Both the position numbers and the translations under genes were made by a program. Below, piece after piece: positions 10,718 through 22,190 of a DNA stretch of 64,000 nt; within the stretch, counting starts at the first letter, position 1; each line of letters begins with the position of its first letter. Under the pieces are notes generated by a model that ran no database searches, had not been told where the DNA came from, and worked only from the letters and a program-made list of their open reading frames with translations. This DNA is from Platanthera guangdongensis (lineage: Eukaryota > Streptophyta > Magnoliopsida > Asparagales > Orchidaceae), in contig CM077151.1 in assembly GCA_039583875.1 (NCBI GenBank), forward strand, positions 23,740,208 to 23,804,207, written 5' to 3'.

Positions 10718-12601
10718 CACCCCCGGACTTCGACTTCAGTACAACTGTCTCCATTCACCGGAGATGAGAGCTTTTCAGTCGGGGGGAGTTGATTGGCGAG
10801 GGCACTTTCCCATCGACGACACTTGGACGACCTCTGGTGGTCCTCATCGTGTCTTACTTGACATACATCGAAAGAATTCTGATCTCTATTCATCAGGAGA
10901 TAAATTCTTTCAAGCTAGGGAGAATGATGCGGAGCGGAGACGTGGACCCGCAACGAAGGACGAGTTTTGGGCCCGTTCGGGGCCGATTGACGACTTACCA
11001 TATATGGCGTGTCCGGATCGATGATTCGGCTCTGCGGATGCGTCCTGCTGCGCATTACAAATTGATTTCATATATTACTTTATTATGTTTGCATTTATTT
11101 TGATGTATTTGGGTAGCCCCACCTCCGACCAATCATAGCCGTCGATGGTGGGTGTTAGGAAATACGAGATCCAGAGAACACGTACAAAATCGCAAAAAAA
11201 ATTAACAAGCAAAACACACAAGGATTTAACGTGAAAAAAATCCCAAGATCGGGGAAAAAACCACAACCACTCGCGCCCAAAAAATCCACTATGAAAGAGA
11301 TCAAGAGTACACCGCTTCTATTCCGCCCTTAGTACACACAAGGATTTAACGTGGAAAAATCCACTATGAAAAGCCACCCCTCCCTTCCCTGTACGTGGAA
11401 CCACCCTTAGCAGCCCCTGCCTCATCTAAACTGCCCGGATTTGGGCGGGCCAGCCTAGATCCGCCTTTTTCCATCACCCGCCCCTCATCCAATAACCCGG
11501 ATCCACTCCCAAATTATTGGATCCATCCTCCCTCGCCCGGACCCACCCCTACATAATCAGATCTACTCATTTTCGCCCCGATTCCGCCTCCCGCCACCAA
11601 ATTCCAACCACATACTGACATACATCGTCACCCGCCTCCGGTCCCACGTTGGATCCCCGTCAAAATGCCACCGGCTCCGAATTCTCCTTTGCCTTAGACG
11701 ATCCACTACTTGGTGAGTAGTTGTTGTATTGGACTATTATTTTTCAGCATTATTATTATCAGTTGAATCTTTTACTTGTTTGGATTTCCGGTATTGTGGT
11801 TGTTTTCTTTTAAACTATTTTGTGAATTGCATGATTTATTCGCCGCACGCTTTTACTTTGGCCCTCCACGCGGAGGAAAGCCTAATCCGCTTTCTTAATG
11901 ATTTATTATACCTTTGCTATAATCATGTGCATGCAATTAAATTATTTATTGTTTAATTCAAATTATTTGTCGGGCTTTGCATTGCATGTAAGGTTAGGAC
12001 AACATTATACCCACCACCTATAGATTTGTCCTGCCTCAGTAAGGTTCTAAATGAGAACTAGGGGTAGATGCAAATGCAATGACCGACAAAATCAAATTTG
12101 TAAAACAATATTTATAATTTATATGACTTGATTTCTCCACAATTGAATTAAAGCAATTGAAGGAAACAAAATAGGAGTAAGGGCGCGAGAGTACGCAAGA
12201 AAAAATACTAGTTAAATTGGAAATTACAAAGACCGGAACGACTGAAGCAAAATTTATAAACTACTATCAATTCAAGTAAAGAATACACTAGATCCAATGC
12301 AAAAAATAATACAATACATCTTGAATACAATGACTATAAAGAGGAGAGGGCTGAAGACGCTTTAAGAGGGCTGTCCGGCGCAGATTTCAATGTCCAGAAA
12401 TTGTTTGCGGGCTTTCCAGAAACAGGGAAAGCAAGTAGGAAGGTGCTGGAAGATAGTTTCAACGTCAAGCAACTGAGGTTTGCTGTTCTGGAACTCTGGA
12501 TAGCAACTTGGAGGTTGGGAGGTGTCTGTATCGGAGGTGAAGAGGCTAGGCAGGAGTTTTGGAATTAATTCCAGGACTGGTTTTGCTGCTCTGGACAGCA
12601 G
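9971..12601 (+). repeat. 2,631-bp tandem unit, copy 2 of 3 (middle, chimeric)
   Basis: In its first 1.1 kb it matches copy 3 and differs from copy 1. At its right end it matches copy 1 and differs from copy 3. It therefore looks like a recombinant of the two flanking copies. The junction with copy 1 reads CAGCAGGGAACCGCTTG, with 2-4 bases of microhomology. Confidence 0.95.
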
Positions 12602-13348
12602 GGAACCGCTTGATAGGCCACCTCATTTTATAGATTTTAAAGTCATTGTCAGACTGTCCCATAGAGAACATGTTGTGTTTCATTTGCATTATTGTCATGA
12701 GTCTGTTGCGTCATTTCTTCATTATTTGCATGTGTCTGTTAATTTATATGTTCATCATTTGCATGTGTTACATGAGTCGGTCCGACGAAAAATCAATACC
12801 GATAATAAATTCTATGAATGACATGTGAATGTTCATTGGCAAGGGCAGGTTCATGAAGGTGAGCATGTGATAGTGAGAATCCGCGTTGTGAGGCTCCGTG
12901 GGAGGCCTGCTAAAAGTTTGAGCGTTATGCGAATGAATCCCTATATAATCATGAGACACATCGAAACAAATATCTATGATCTTGATATCCCTGTAAGTAT
13001 GTGTATCCATCCAATATTTAGTGTTGAAGATCTGACGCCATACTACGATCCTCGCGAGTATATGGTCCCAAGTAGCGGGGACTCCCAGCCGCCGACACCT
13101 CCACTCCCGTTGCCTTACCACCCTCATAGTTCACCCACGTCTGATGAGAACCACAGTTCACACATTTCTGACACCCACCCATCCGGGGACTCATCTTCTT
13201 TGGTTCCACTTACGACACCGCCGATCGCACCAGGATCTACCACTAGTGAGTTGAGCACTGAGAGTATTACGGAGACCAGATTCCAGCAGTACGTTCCTAC
13301 TACAGACGTTGATGACACCAGGATACTTGCAGCAGAGCTTGATTGATT
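12597..13348 (+). pseudogene. Gypsy integrase C-terminal remnant (copy 3)
   Basis: Same as copy 2 over this stretch, with no differences seen. Confidence 0.75.
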
Positions 13349-15232
13349 CACCCCCGGACTTCGACTTCAGTACAACTGTCTCCATTCACCGGAGATGAGA
13401 GCTTTTCAGTCGGGGGGAGTTGATTGGCGAGGGCACTTTCCCATCGACGACACTTGGACGACCTCTGGTGGTCCTCATCGTGTCTTACTTGACATACATC
13501 GAAAGAATTCTGATCTCTATTCATCAGGAGATAAATTCTTTCAAGCTAGGGAGAATGATGCGGAGCGGAGACGTGGACCCGCAACGAAGGACGAGTTTTG
13601 GGCCCGTTCGGGGCCGATTGACGACTTACCATATATGGCGTGTCCGGATCGATGATTCGGCTCTGCGGATGCGTCCTGCTGCGCATTACAAATTGATTTC
13701 ATATATTACTTTATTATGTTTGCATTTATTTTGATGTATTTGGGTAGCCCCACCTCCGACCAATCATAGCCGTCGATGGTGGGTGTTAGGAAATACGAGA
13801 TCCAGAGAACACGTACAAAATCGCAAAAAAAATTAACAAGCAAAACACACAAGGATTTAACGTGAAAAAAATCCCAAGATCGGGGAAAAAACCACAACCA
13901 CTCGCGCCCAAAAAATCCACTATGAAAGAGATCAAGAGTACACCGCTTCTATTCCGCCCTTAGTACACACAAGGATTTAACGTGGAAAAATCCACTATGA
14001 AAAGCCACCCCTCCCTTCCCTGTACGTGGAACCACCCTTAGCAGCCCCTGCCTCATCTAAACTGCCCGGATTTGGGCGGGCCAGCCTAGATCCGCCTTTT
14101 TCCATCACCCGCCCCTCATCCAATAACCCGGATCCACTCCCAAATTATTGGATCCATCCTCCCTCGCCCGGACCCACCCCTACATAATCAGATCTACTCA
14201 TTTTCGCCCCGATTCCGCCTCCCGCCACCAAATTCCAACCACATACTGACATACATCGTCACCCGCCTCCGGTCCCACGTTGGATCCCCGTCAAAATGCC
14301 ACCGGCTCCGAATTCTCCTTTGCCTTAGACGATCCACTACTTGGTGAGTAGTTGTTGTATTGGACTATTATTTTTCAGCATTATTATTATCAGTTGAATC
14401 TTTTACTTGTTTGGATTTCCGGTATTGTGGTTGTTTTCTTTTAAACTATTTTGTGAATTGCATGATTTATTCGCCGCACGCTTTTACTTTGGCCCTCCAC
14501 GCGGAGGAAAGCCTAATCCGCTTTCTTAATGATTTATTATACCTTTGCTATAATCATGTGCATGCAATTAAATTATTTATTGTTTAATTCAAATTATTTG
14601 TCGGGCTTTGCATTGCATGTAAGGTTAGGACAACATTATACCCACCACCTATAGATTTGTCCTGCCTCAGTAAGGTTCTAAATGAGAACTAGGGGTAGAT
14701 GCAAATGCAATGACCGACAAAATCAAATTTGTAAAACAATATTTATAATTTATATGACTTGATTTCTCCACAATTGAATTAAAGCAATTGAAGGAAACAA
14801 AATAGGAGTAAGGGCGCGAGAGTACGCAAGAAAAAATACTAGTTAAATTGGAAATTACAAAGACCGGAAAGACTGAAGCAAAATTTATAAACTACTATCA
14901 ATTCAAGTAAAGAATACACTAGATCCAATGCAAAAAATAATACAATACATCTTGAATACAATGCCTATAAAGAGGAGAGGGCTGAAGACGCTTTAAGAGG
15001 GCTGTCCGGCGCAGATTTCAATGTCCAGAAATTTTTTGCGGGCTTTCCAGAAACAGGGAAAGCAAGTAGGAAGGTGCTGGAAGATAGTTTCAACGTCAAG
15101 CAACTGAGGTTTGCTGTTCTGGAACTCTGGATAGCAACTTGGAGGTTGGGAGGTGTCTGTATCGGAGGTGAAGAGGCTAGGCAGGAGTTTTGGAATTAAT
15201 TCCAGGACTGGTTTTGCTGCTCTGGACAGCAG
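12602..15232 (+). repeat. 2,631-bp tandem unit, copy 3 of 3
   Basis: Essentially identical to copy 2 except for at least three right-end differences (near 14870, 14963 and 15034). After GGACAGCAGGGAA it continues into unique flanking DNA (15233 on), which marks the original right breakpoint. Confidence 0.95.
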
Positions 15233-16400
15233 GGAATGTGTTTCCTGCAGCTGGAGGTAGGCAGAGTGGAATTCTATAAGGTTGGGGGGGGGGTCAGTTA
15301 ATGAGGGGAGAGGGGTAGGGTGTCTCCACGTGAAAAGGAAGAGAGGGGATTTGTAACCGGGAGGTAGTTGGCAGGGAGAATGGCGTTGGTAAAGTGCATT
15401 TGTGCACTTTACTATAAAGTGCACACATTCAATGGTTGATTAAGATGTGTGCATTGCACTTTGAGATGTGTGCATTGCATTGATCCGCATCTCCACCATT
15501 AGATGTGCGCACTTTATGGTAAAGTGCACATGTGCACTTTACCACCCCCATTCCCGTACTGGCAGGGGAGTGTTTGGGGATCAATTATAGAGTGGCTCCA
15601 CATTAGTTATAGGATAGGAGAAGTTGGAGAGGCTGGCTAGGAGAGGGGAATTGAGTGGGGGAGTGGCTGCTTGTGGCAGGGAGTAAAACATGGAGAGTGG
15701 GGTTTGGTTATTTGGGTGAGGGATTAATGGGGTGGTTAGCCTTAATTTTAGGAAATAATGCCTAAAATTAAGGAAAAGGAGAAAGTGGGGGCAATGAGTA
15801 GTTATGAGCAGTGATGGAGGTGGTTGGTGTCTGGTGTTGTACAGAGGTGGTTGCCAGTGGTGGAGGTGGCCGCCGGAGATGGCCGGAGACATACTCCGGT
15901 GATCGCCTGAGAAGGAATATATGGGGTAAGGGGGCTGTTTTGGTAGGGATTTTAGGGAGGAGCTGTTTCGTTGAGGAGGAAGGGGCTTGGCTGTTGCTTG
16001 TGGCGGTGATAATAGGACTTGGCCGGCTGGTGTAAGGGAGGGGAGAGATTTGCTGGCTGTTTTGGGAGGAGGGAGGAGATGGCCTGGTGCTGGCCGTCTG
16101 TTTCCAATGGGGAAGGGGAGGAGGAAAGGCCCTAGGGACCGACTGTTTCAAGAGGGAATGGAGGAGGTTGGATGTTTCTTGTGGAGGAGGAGGCGGGGTG
16201 ATGGAGTGGCCGGCAAATGGAGGGTATGGTAGGGGCTGGCCAAGGGATAGGGAAGTGGAGGGGGGTAGACTCGAGCTTCACATCTGTGGGTTTGGCATCG
16301 AGATGACCAAATGATGGCTTCTAAGCTTCAATCCTTCAATGCCTAAAATGAGAGCCTCATCCTCTATTTATATTTTTCTAGGGAGCAATGAACGGTTATG
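15233..16400. other. Purine-rich flank of the tandem array, no gene recognised
   Basis: The plus strand is strongly G/A-rich up to about 16300, so the minus strand shows several Pro/Ser/Leu-rich open frames of 100-143 codons. They match nothing I know, and their composition explains them. A TATA-like TCTTTATAGGC on the minus strand (near 14960, also present in the tandem units) could mean this is the untranslated leader or LTR of an unrecognised minus-strand element. Confidence 0.4.
15388..15543. mobile_element. Fold-back MITE, 156 bp, with palindromic inverted repeats
   Basis: The left end GGTAAAGTGCATTTGTGCAC... and the right end match as inverted repeats over about 39 bases with three differences. 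Each arm is itself a near-perfect palindrome (GTAAAGTGCA..TGTGCACTTTAC), so each can form its own hairpin. I see no clear target duplication, so the superfamily is open. Confidence 0.75.
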
Positions 16401-17784
16401 ATTGTACGAACGCTCCGACTAAAACAAACAAAGGTACAACTCGAAATAAAATATGACAAGAGACAAAAATACTATGATTGACGAGCCGCCCATAATGAGC
16501 AGTCCCGATCATCACTGCGCCTGAGGTCGTCGTGGGTAGACCCGAACGGATCGGACGGTTGCTCCCCATCACAATTAAACAATACTAATGTGTTAGTGCA
16601 ATTCTCATAAATTTATTCTACTGCATTTTTTTTCAGGTTCACAATTCATACCAACCAATTTCAAGTTGACTAGCCTTATCCCGACTAGTTGGGGGTGATT
16701 GTTAGTTCATGAATTTTGACATAGCCCTCTACTTCACATCAATCATCATCATCATCATGATATTAGCCTTATCCCGACTAGTTGGGGGTGGCTTTTAGTT
16801 CAAGGATTTTAACGTAAGCCATCTACTTCACATCAACCCTCAACCCTTCTTCTTGGAGGATGAATACGACATTTGTTATTTTGAAATTGATTCTCATATT
16901 TACACTACTATTTAATAAATTTTGATAGCTAATTCAAATTTCCATCCGCTTTGCTTTCTCCCTAGTGATGACAACACCTGCATTAACCCCGGACGTCTAA
17001 AACCAACCTCCTCTAAGCGTGTTGTAGCCATGGTTCTGAAGTTGAGTTATTGTATGAGCTTGTGAAGGTAGTTGATCTGGTCATACCCCCCTCATTGCCA
17101 CTCCCGTACATTGATTAAGCCAGATATATATCAGAAATTTCAAGGCATATGATTATAAAATAACTTATTAACCTAGAGCAATTGATGCTTTAGGGACCTC
17201 TCATGCTGTTGTGGGTTGATAGTGGTGTTCATGATACATTGAAGCAATTTTAATAATTTTTTGTAAATCTAAATATATAAAGATATTTTTTTGCTAGAAA
17301 AGCACTGCGAAGTAGTTGAGTTCTAGATGACCTAATCTGATCTTGACAATTTTAGGAATCTAACCCTTAAAGGGAGCTCCAATACCAAATGTTGTGAATT
17401 CTGATGAAATTCACAGTCGTAATTGCAGAGCTGGTGCATTTGGGGATCTCAACCCTAAAAGGGAGTGCCCCTTGACTCTACCGGAGGCAGTTGGAGATGG
17501 CGATGATGATGACGATGTCGGAGTAACTGCGGCTGCTTAGTGGGAAGCTCATGGGCGAGCTACTGAATCCCTAACCCTAAAGGAGGGAAGTTGAGAACTA
17601 AGAAAAAGGCGAGGAAATATTTCTTGCTCTTTCATAGCCTAATTCCCCTATAAATAAACTCACAAAAGACACTTGTGCAATAAGCCCCCATAACAATAAG
17701 GCTAATTAAAAATACATTTAAAACTTCAAATTATCTAATACTAAAACACCTACAGTATGACTCATAATTAATTATACCTACACA
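16401..17784. other. Non-coding stretch with SINE-tail fragments
   Basis: No gene recognised. Two copies of GCCTTATCCCGACTAGTTGG (near 16674 and 16766) lie about 92 bases apart, each followed by similar sequence ending in CTACTTCACATCAA. Other features are simple ATC repeats (16741-16759) and a short CCCTAACCCTAAA near 17568. Confidence 0.5.
16738..16800 (-). mobile_element. SINE 3' tail fragment (Au-like)
   Basis: On the minus strand it reads CCCCCAACTAGTCGGGATAAGGCT followed by an (ATGATG)n tail. This resembles the 3' end of plant Au-type SINEs. No tRNA-derived A/B box head is visible, so it is a fragment at best. Confidence 0.4.
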
Positions 17785-18110
17785 TGCTACAGATGTGGTA
17801 GAAGACAAAACAAGACCATGGGAGTGGCACGTGTACTCATGCCACAAGCAAGCGGAGATAGAAACCAGGTGACAAACCGCGTGCGATGATCGAGCATCCT
17901 TTTGTGGAAGCATATTTAACTTCATCACTTAAGATATTTCTTGTATTTTATTTACAATATTTTTCTTTTACGTTTTCAAACGTGTTCATGTATATAGGGG
18001 CTAGGATGTGTGTTTAGACTTTTTATCTTGGATTACACTAAAGAAAATCTAGGGCCGGCTATCACAGACCTATTTCCTCCTCCTCTAAACCAGACAGCGT
18101 ACAGTGACTC
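17785..18110 (+). mobile_element. 5' LTR remnant of the 17.8-21.7 kb gypsy element
   Basis: It aligns with 21478-21712 over about 230 bases, including GGGAGTGGC, the CATCCTTTTGTGG/CATCATTTTGTGG block and a TATA box near 17991. Its 3' boundary is uncertain and I see no primer site after it. Confidence 0.6.
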
Positions 18111-18449
18111 CTCTTAGTGCTAGCAATTTGGTCTGACTCGCTGTTCCGACCGCTCTCTTTGCTTCATTCGATTCTGCCCTACACCGCGACACTTCATTCT
18201 AATCACCCGTGCGATGTCCAACGCCTCGCCCGACAATACAGGTACCAATATGTCCACCCTGCGACCCCCGAGGTTGAATTCCTCTGCCTTCAAGCTACCC
18301 TCTCTATTTTAGCTTCCGCTGAATCCAACCACCATCATTCCGCCTCTTGCAGTGCTCGACCAGGCCTTAGAGGCTCTGCACTTGAGCTTGGGCCGGACGC
18401 CACCACCCTCGACCAACCATTCAACCTCGGTCGCCCCAACCTCATGTGA

Positions 18450-18640
18450 TACACCGACTTTCCAACAAGGAGTACAATGATCAGTACAACGAAAGACTAT
18501 GCTTTCGCTGCAAACAACCTTACTTTCCCACACACAACTGCCCCATGACATAGCTCTGATCTATCATTGGCGAGGAATCACCCGAGGTTACATTGGTCGA
18601 CTTCAAAGCCTTAGGACTCGATGAGATGGAACTTCCTCCG
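18450..18640 (+). pseudogene. Gag zinc-knuckle remnant
   Basis: The frame reads ERLCFRCKQPYFPTHNCP, the C-X2-C...H-X-C knuckle form typical of this gypsy group, followed by acidic linker text (EESPEVTLVDFKALGLDEME) that normally leads to protease. A stop follows the knuckle. The capsid part upstream is reduced to a short Ser/His-rich stretch with shifts. Confidence 0.7.
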
Positions 18641-18679
18641 CTACCCATGAGCCACCTTAACTGTCATGACCTGCCCAAA

Positions 18680-19975
18680 AATTCTCTGTGGGAGGGTGGG
18701 GGGATCTACGGTCTCTAAATGATGAAACTCGTTGGTTCCATTCAAAACACTCCCGTAGTGGTTAACGCGAATACATAACTGTATCGCACAAGCTTTGGTT
18801 GACCGTTTGGGAATCAAGCCCACTCTCTCTCCATACTTTGCTATATGTTTGGGAGATGGCCGATGATGGATGACAGGTGGCCTATGCTTCAACGTGATCC
18901 TATCTCTAGGATAGAGCGATCTGGCAGTGATGTTCTACTCCTTGAGTTGGGCATCATCGACATTATTCTTGGGGTGTCCTGGTTCCGCACCTGGGGCGAC
19001 GTCAACGCAAATTGATACATGATGATGATGTGGTTTGCACTCCACACAGTTCTTAAATTCCTTTCCAATAACACGACTTCCCTCCGTACAACGGTCTTTC
19101 TCAATGTCATTATTAAAACAACAGTCGTAGACTTTGCAACCCTCCTATGAATTGCCACAACAGCTTCGACCCCACCCATGCAGATTCATCCGCAGTTGGA
19201 GCACCTTCTACTTGGTTCCAATCGGTTGTTATCGAGCCCCACACCTTGTCACATCAATAAGATTCCGATCACCACATCACACTCAAACCAAGTTTCTCTT
19301 TGATGTTAGTCCGCTCATATTGTTACAACCATATTAAAAAATATGAGATTTAGCGCCTCGTGTGCGACATGCTTTCCAGTGGATTCATTCGTCCGAGCTC
19401 CAGTCCCTTCTTTGGCCCAATGCTCTTGGTCTGCAAAAAGGATTGAAATTAGCATTTTAGCATTTACTACCAAGAGCTTAATAAGGCCATGATTACCGAC
19501 AAATATCCGATTCTGGTCATTAAGGAGATGTTTGATGAATTGTGGGGCAAAATTTTCTTCTCCAAACTTGATCTTCGGGTGGGTTATCTTCAAATTTGAG
19601 TGGCAATCGTGGACGTTCCAAATGCGGTGCTTTGTACTCACGACGTGCAACTTTGATATACTCGTTATGCCCTTTGGGCTAACGAATGCTCCCGCCACCT
19701 TCCAGGCCACCATGAACAACATCTTCTGAACTGTTGTCCATATTTACAACATGACGTGACACTGGCGTCTAACTCATTTGGATGCCACTTTGATCATGCT
19801 TCAACAGTACCACCTAATTGTTAATCCGAAGAAATGTGCCTTAGGACAAACTATCATTAGTTACCTTAGACATACCATCTCCGTGCAATGGGTACACATG
19901 GACCCGAACAAAATCGAGGCCATGCTGAGCTTCGAAAAATCAGGGGTGTTCACGTGTTTCTCGGTTTGACAGAAT
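18680..19975 (+). pseudogene. Protease and reverse transcriptase remnant
   Basis: The protease start LVGSIQNTPVVV is recognisable, but the DSG catalytic motif is gone; LGIIDIILGVSWFRTWGDV marks its end. RT pieces follow in shifting frames: SSGFIRPS-like [15 protein letters not shown] is only partly readable, then [18 protein letters not shown] near 19667-19720 and LNPKKC-like IVNPKKCALGQ near 19817. The FxDD active-site segment is replaced by ...VVHIYNMT, so the catalytic aspartates are lost. Confidence 0.75.
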
Positions 19976-20099
19976 ATTACATGTGGTTCATTTGCGAGTA
20001 CAACAAAATCGCAAAGCCACTCATGTCACTTCTAAAAAAACGGACACATTTCCATTGATTGATAGATGCAGAACAATCCTTCACGACAGTCTAAGCAGC

Positions 20100-20690
20100 C
20101 TTATGGCGGCTCCTAAACTGGCCATACTCGTTTCTCAAAACCTTTTGTGGTCGAATGTGATGCATTTGACACCGGAGTAGGTGCAATACTCTTGCAAAAT
20201 GACCTTCCGATGGCTTACTTTTAGCCCATCATTTTCCGCCTCCATCCGCTCTCGCTCGACCTATGCGAATGAACTCATGGCGCTTGTGTTGGCCATCCAA
20301 CATTGACGTCCTTACTTGGGCTCCATTTTACAGTCCGCATGGACCAACACAATTTGCAATACTGACACAACGAGTATAGGTTGCCAAGATCTTGGGCTAC
20401 AAATTCATAGTGGAATTCTGCTCGGACCGCTCTAACAAGGCGGGCCGGCGGCCGATGCCTTGTCTTGGTAGACTGAATCTCCCCCTCTCCTCGTATCTCC
20501 CAACTGGTGTGGGAAGATGTGCGCACAATCAAACTGGAGGTGGAAGCTGACCCTTCTACGATAAATTTGCGAGGCTCGTTTCCCCCGTACAGTTTGGCCG
20601 GCGGGAGATTGCTCTTCCGTGGTCACCTGGTCCTTTCTATCAAATCATCATGTATTCTCCGCATGCTAGCATGGTTCCATTGCAGGCGTG
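20100..20690 (+). pseudogene. RNase H and pre-integrase remnant
   Basis: Broken frames give a VVECDAFDTGVGAILLQND-like start (near 20145), then CERTHGACVG and HFTVRMDQHNLQY (the FTVRTDHxSL region) and a QTAADALS-like end (AGGRCLVLVD). Next comes WEDVRTIKLEVEADPS, the normal linker to integrase. Stops interrupt throughout. Confidence 0.65.
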
Positions 20691-20850
20691 TCCAAAAGGC
20701 CCGGGCCAGATGGTCTTGTCGGGCCCGAGCTTGTTACAAAGCCAGGACCAGGCCTTGGTTTTTCCAAACCTAGGCAGCGCCCAAGCCCCTCTTCCAAAGG
20801 GGGGGCTTGGGAGGGCCTGCAAGCCAGAAGCCCCAGGCCTGGCCGACATG
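20690..20850. other. GC-rich hairpin-forming insert replacing the integrase core
   Basis: Between the pre-integrase linker and the late-integrase motif MTPFNIVY there are only about 160 bases of very GC-rich sequence: GGCCCGGGCC palindrome, and CCCAAGCCCC...GGGGCTTGGG able to pair over ten bases. The zinc finger and D,D-35-E core (about 200 codons) that should be here are absent. It may be filler DNA or a small GC-rich transposon. Confidence 0.6.
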
Positions 20851-21477
20851 ACTCCGTTCAACATTGTTTATGTCTATGAACCGCCACCATTGCCGACCAC
20901 CCACCAGGCGAATGGCAGTGGAAGCCTTGGACACGCAATTGCGTGACCGTGATGACACCCTCCATCAATTGAAGACACGCGCATCATGTGCAAAAAATGG
21001 TGGTTGAGGCCAACAAACATCGTCGTGATGTTCAGTTTCAAATGGGGGATTCGGTCCTCGTCAAGCTTCGTCCCTATCGACAGTCATCGACGATCTATCG
21101 GCCGCACCAAAAGCTCGCAACGCATTACTTATGTCCATTCCTTACCAAAATAGGTGAGGTAGTATATCGCCTACAACTTTCATCTTCTAGCCGGATCCAT
21201 CCCATATTCCACGTCTCCCAACTCGAGTGAGCCGTTGGAACCATTCTCGGGAGCCCACCTTGCCGTCACATGTTGCGCTGAACGACACCTTGACATACAC
21301 GGTGTCCATCCAAGACTGTTGGGCAGTCCACCGTAACAATTCGAGCGTGACACAAGTTCTGGTGCTCTCGCAACATCATTCCGAGTCCGACAATACCTGG
21401 CTCAATTATGAGGAGTTCCACAGTCAATTCCCCAACTCCCTCCTTGAGGACAAGATGAATTTCCCAGGGGAAGACAG
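20850..21477 (+). pseudogene. Integrase C terminus and chromodomain remnant
   Basis: Starts with MTPFNIVYVYEPPPLP, then LRDRDDTLHQLKTRA, VEANKHRRDVQFQMGDSVLVK, LRPYRQSS, SRIHPIFHVSQLE and, after stops, the chromodomain tail VLVLSQHHSESDNTWLNYEE and FHSQFPNSLLEDKMNF. Residues of the chromo fold are visible, but the frame changes twice. The coding end overlaps the start of the 3' LTR, as in relatives. Confidence 0.8.
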
Positions 21478-21712
21478 TGTTACCGATGTGGCGGAAGGTG
21501 AGACGAGGCCGTGGGAGTGGCGAGTCTACTCACGCCGCAAGCAAACAAAGAAGGGAATTGATTGACGAACCGTGTGCGACGAGAGAGCATCATTTTGTGG
21601 GGGCATGCTTAGTTTCACCACGTGTTTTTCTTATATTTCATTTCCGGTATTGTTCTTTTATGCTTTCAATCTTGCAGTGTATATAAGGGCATGGATGTGT
21701 GCTTGTGAGTAA
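21478..21712 (+). mobile_element. 3' LTR remnant of the 17.8-21.7 kb gypsy element
   Basis: Begins TGTTACCGATG directly after a polypurine tract (CAGGGGAAGACAG, 21465-21477). TATA box GTATATAAGG near 21680. The right edge is only where similarity to 17785-18010 fades. Confidence 0.65.
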
Positions 21713-22125
21713 ATGCCTTCACCTCCTTGTTTGCTTATTAGGTCTTTGAATCCCTCGGCGAAAACATCAACTAATTGATATTCAGTTCACATGGAAGGAG
21801 TAAAAAAAATAAAATCATCACCTACTTCTTTACGAGTGTTGGTCAATCACAATGTCTTCATTTGTCGTGTTGTATATGATTTTGTGTGATGTTAATAAAA
21901 GTGACACCCTTTGAGGTACTCGGATGACGGATCCAGAAAAGTACTTTAACTCAAGGAACATTGTAGTGGAACAAAAATGAAAGCGTTAAATCACGAGCAT
22001 GAGTTAAAAACAATTGACATCACTATCGTAGGATATATCTATAAAATATTATACTAACATAGTTTTATATCATACTTTTCATTTAGTCTCTCTCCTCATT
22101 TTCTCCCAGCTTGCTTTGGATCCAG

Positions 22126-22190
22126 TTTAGTGGCCGTCTAGCCGACCCCACTATAGTGGGATAAAGGCTTGAGTGTTGAGTGTTGTATGC
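22126..22190 (+). mobile_element. SINE 3' fragment (Au-like)
   Basis: Reads AGCCGACCCCACTATAGTGG then GATAAAGGCTTGAGTGTTGAGTGTTGT, which resembles the conserved 3' end of plant Au SINEs. No head is identified. Confidence 0.45.

Larger units (their letters stand above)
17785..21712 (+). mobile_element. Decayed Ty3/gypsy chromovirus (Reina/Tekay-like), with both LTR remnants
   Basis: A compact, heavily mutated gypsy element: LTR-like end 17785-about 18110, gag knuckle about 18500, protease and RT about 18640-19970, RNase H about 20150-20470, integrase relics 20490-21230, chromodomain 21330-21477, and a 3' LTR from 21478. The LTR starts TGCTACAGATGTGG and TGTTACCGATGTGG align, as do their TATA boxes (GTATATAGGGGC and GTATATAAGGGC). 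The gag N terminus and the integrase catalytic core are largely missing. Many stops and frameshifts make it non-functional. Confidence 0.8.

Noticed and set aside
14993..16151. Minus-strand frames of 103-143 codons
   Set aside because: The strand is C/T-rich, so Pro/Ser/Leu frames stay open by composition. No domain, no start context, and part of it lies in the tandem unit.
17560..17590. CCCTAACCCTAAA, telomere-like
   Set aside because: Only about two units; this is expected by chance and common in plant DNA.
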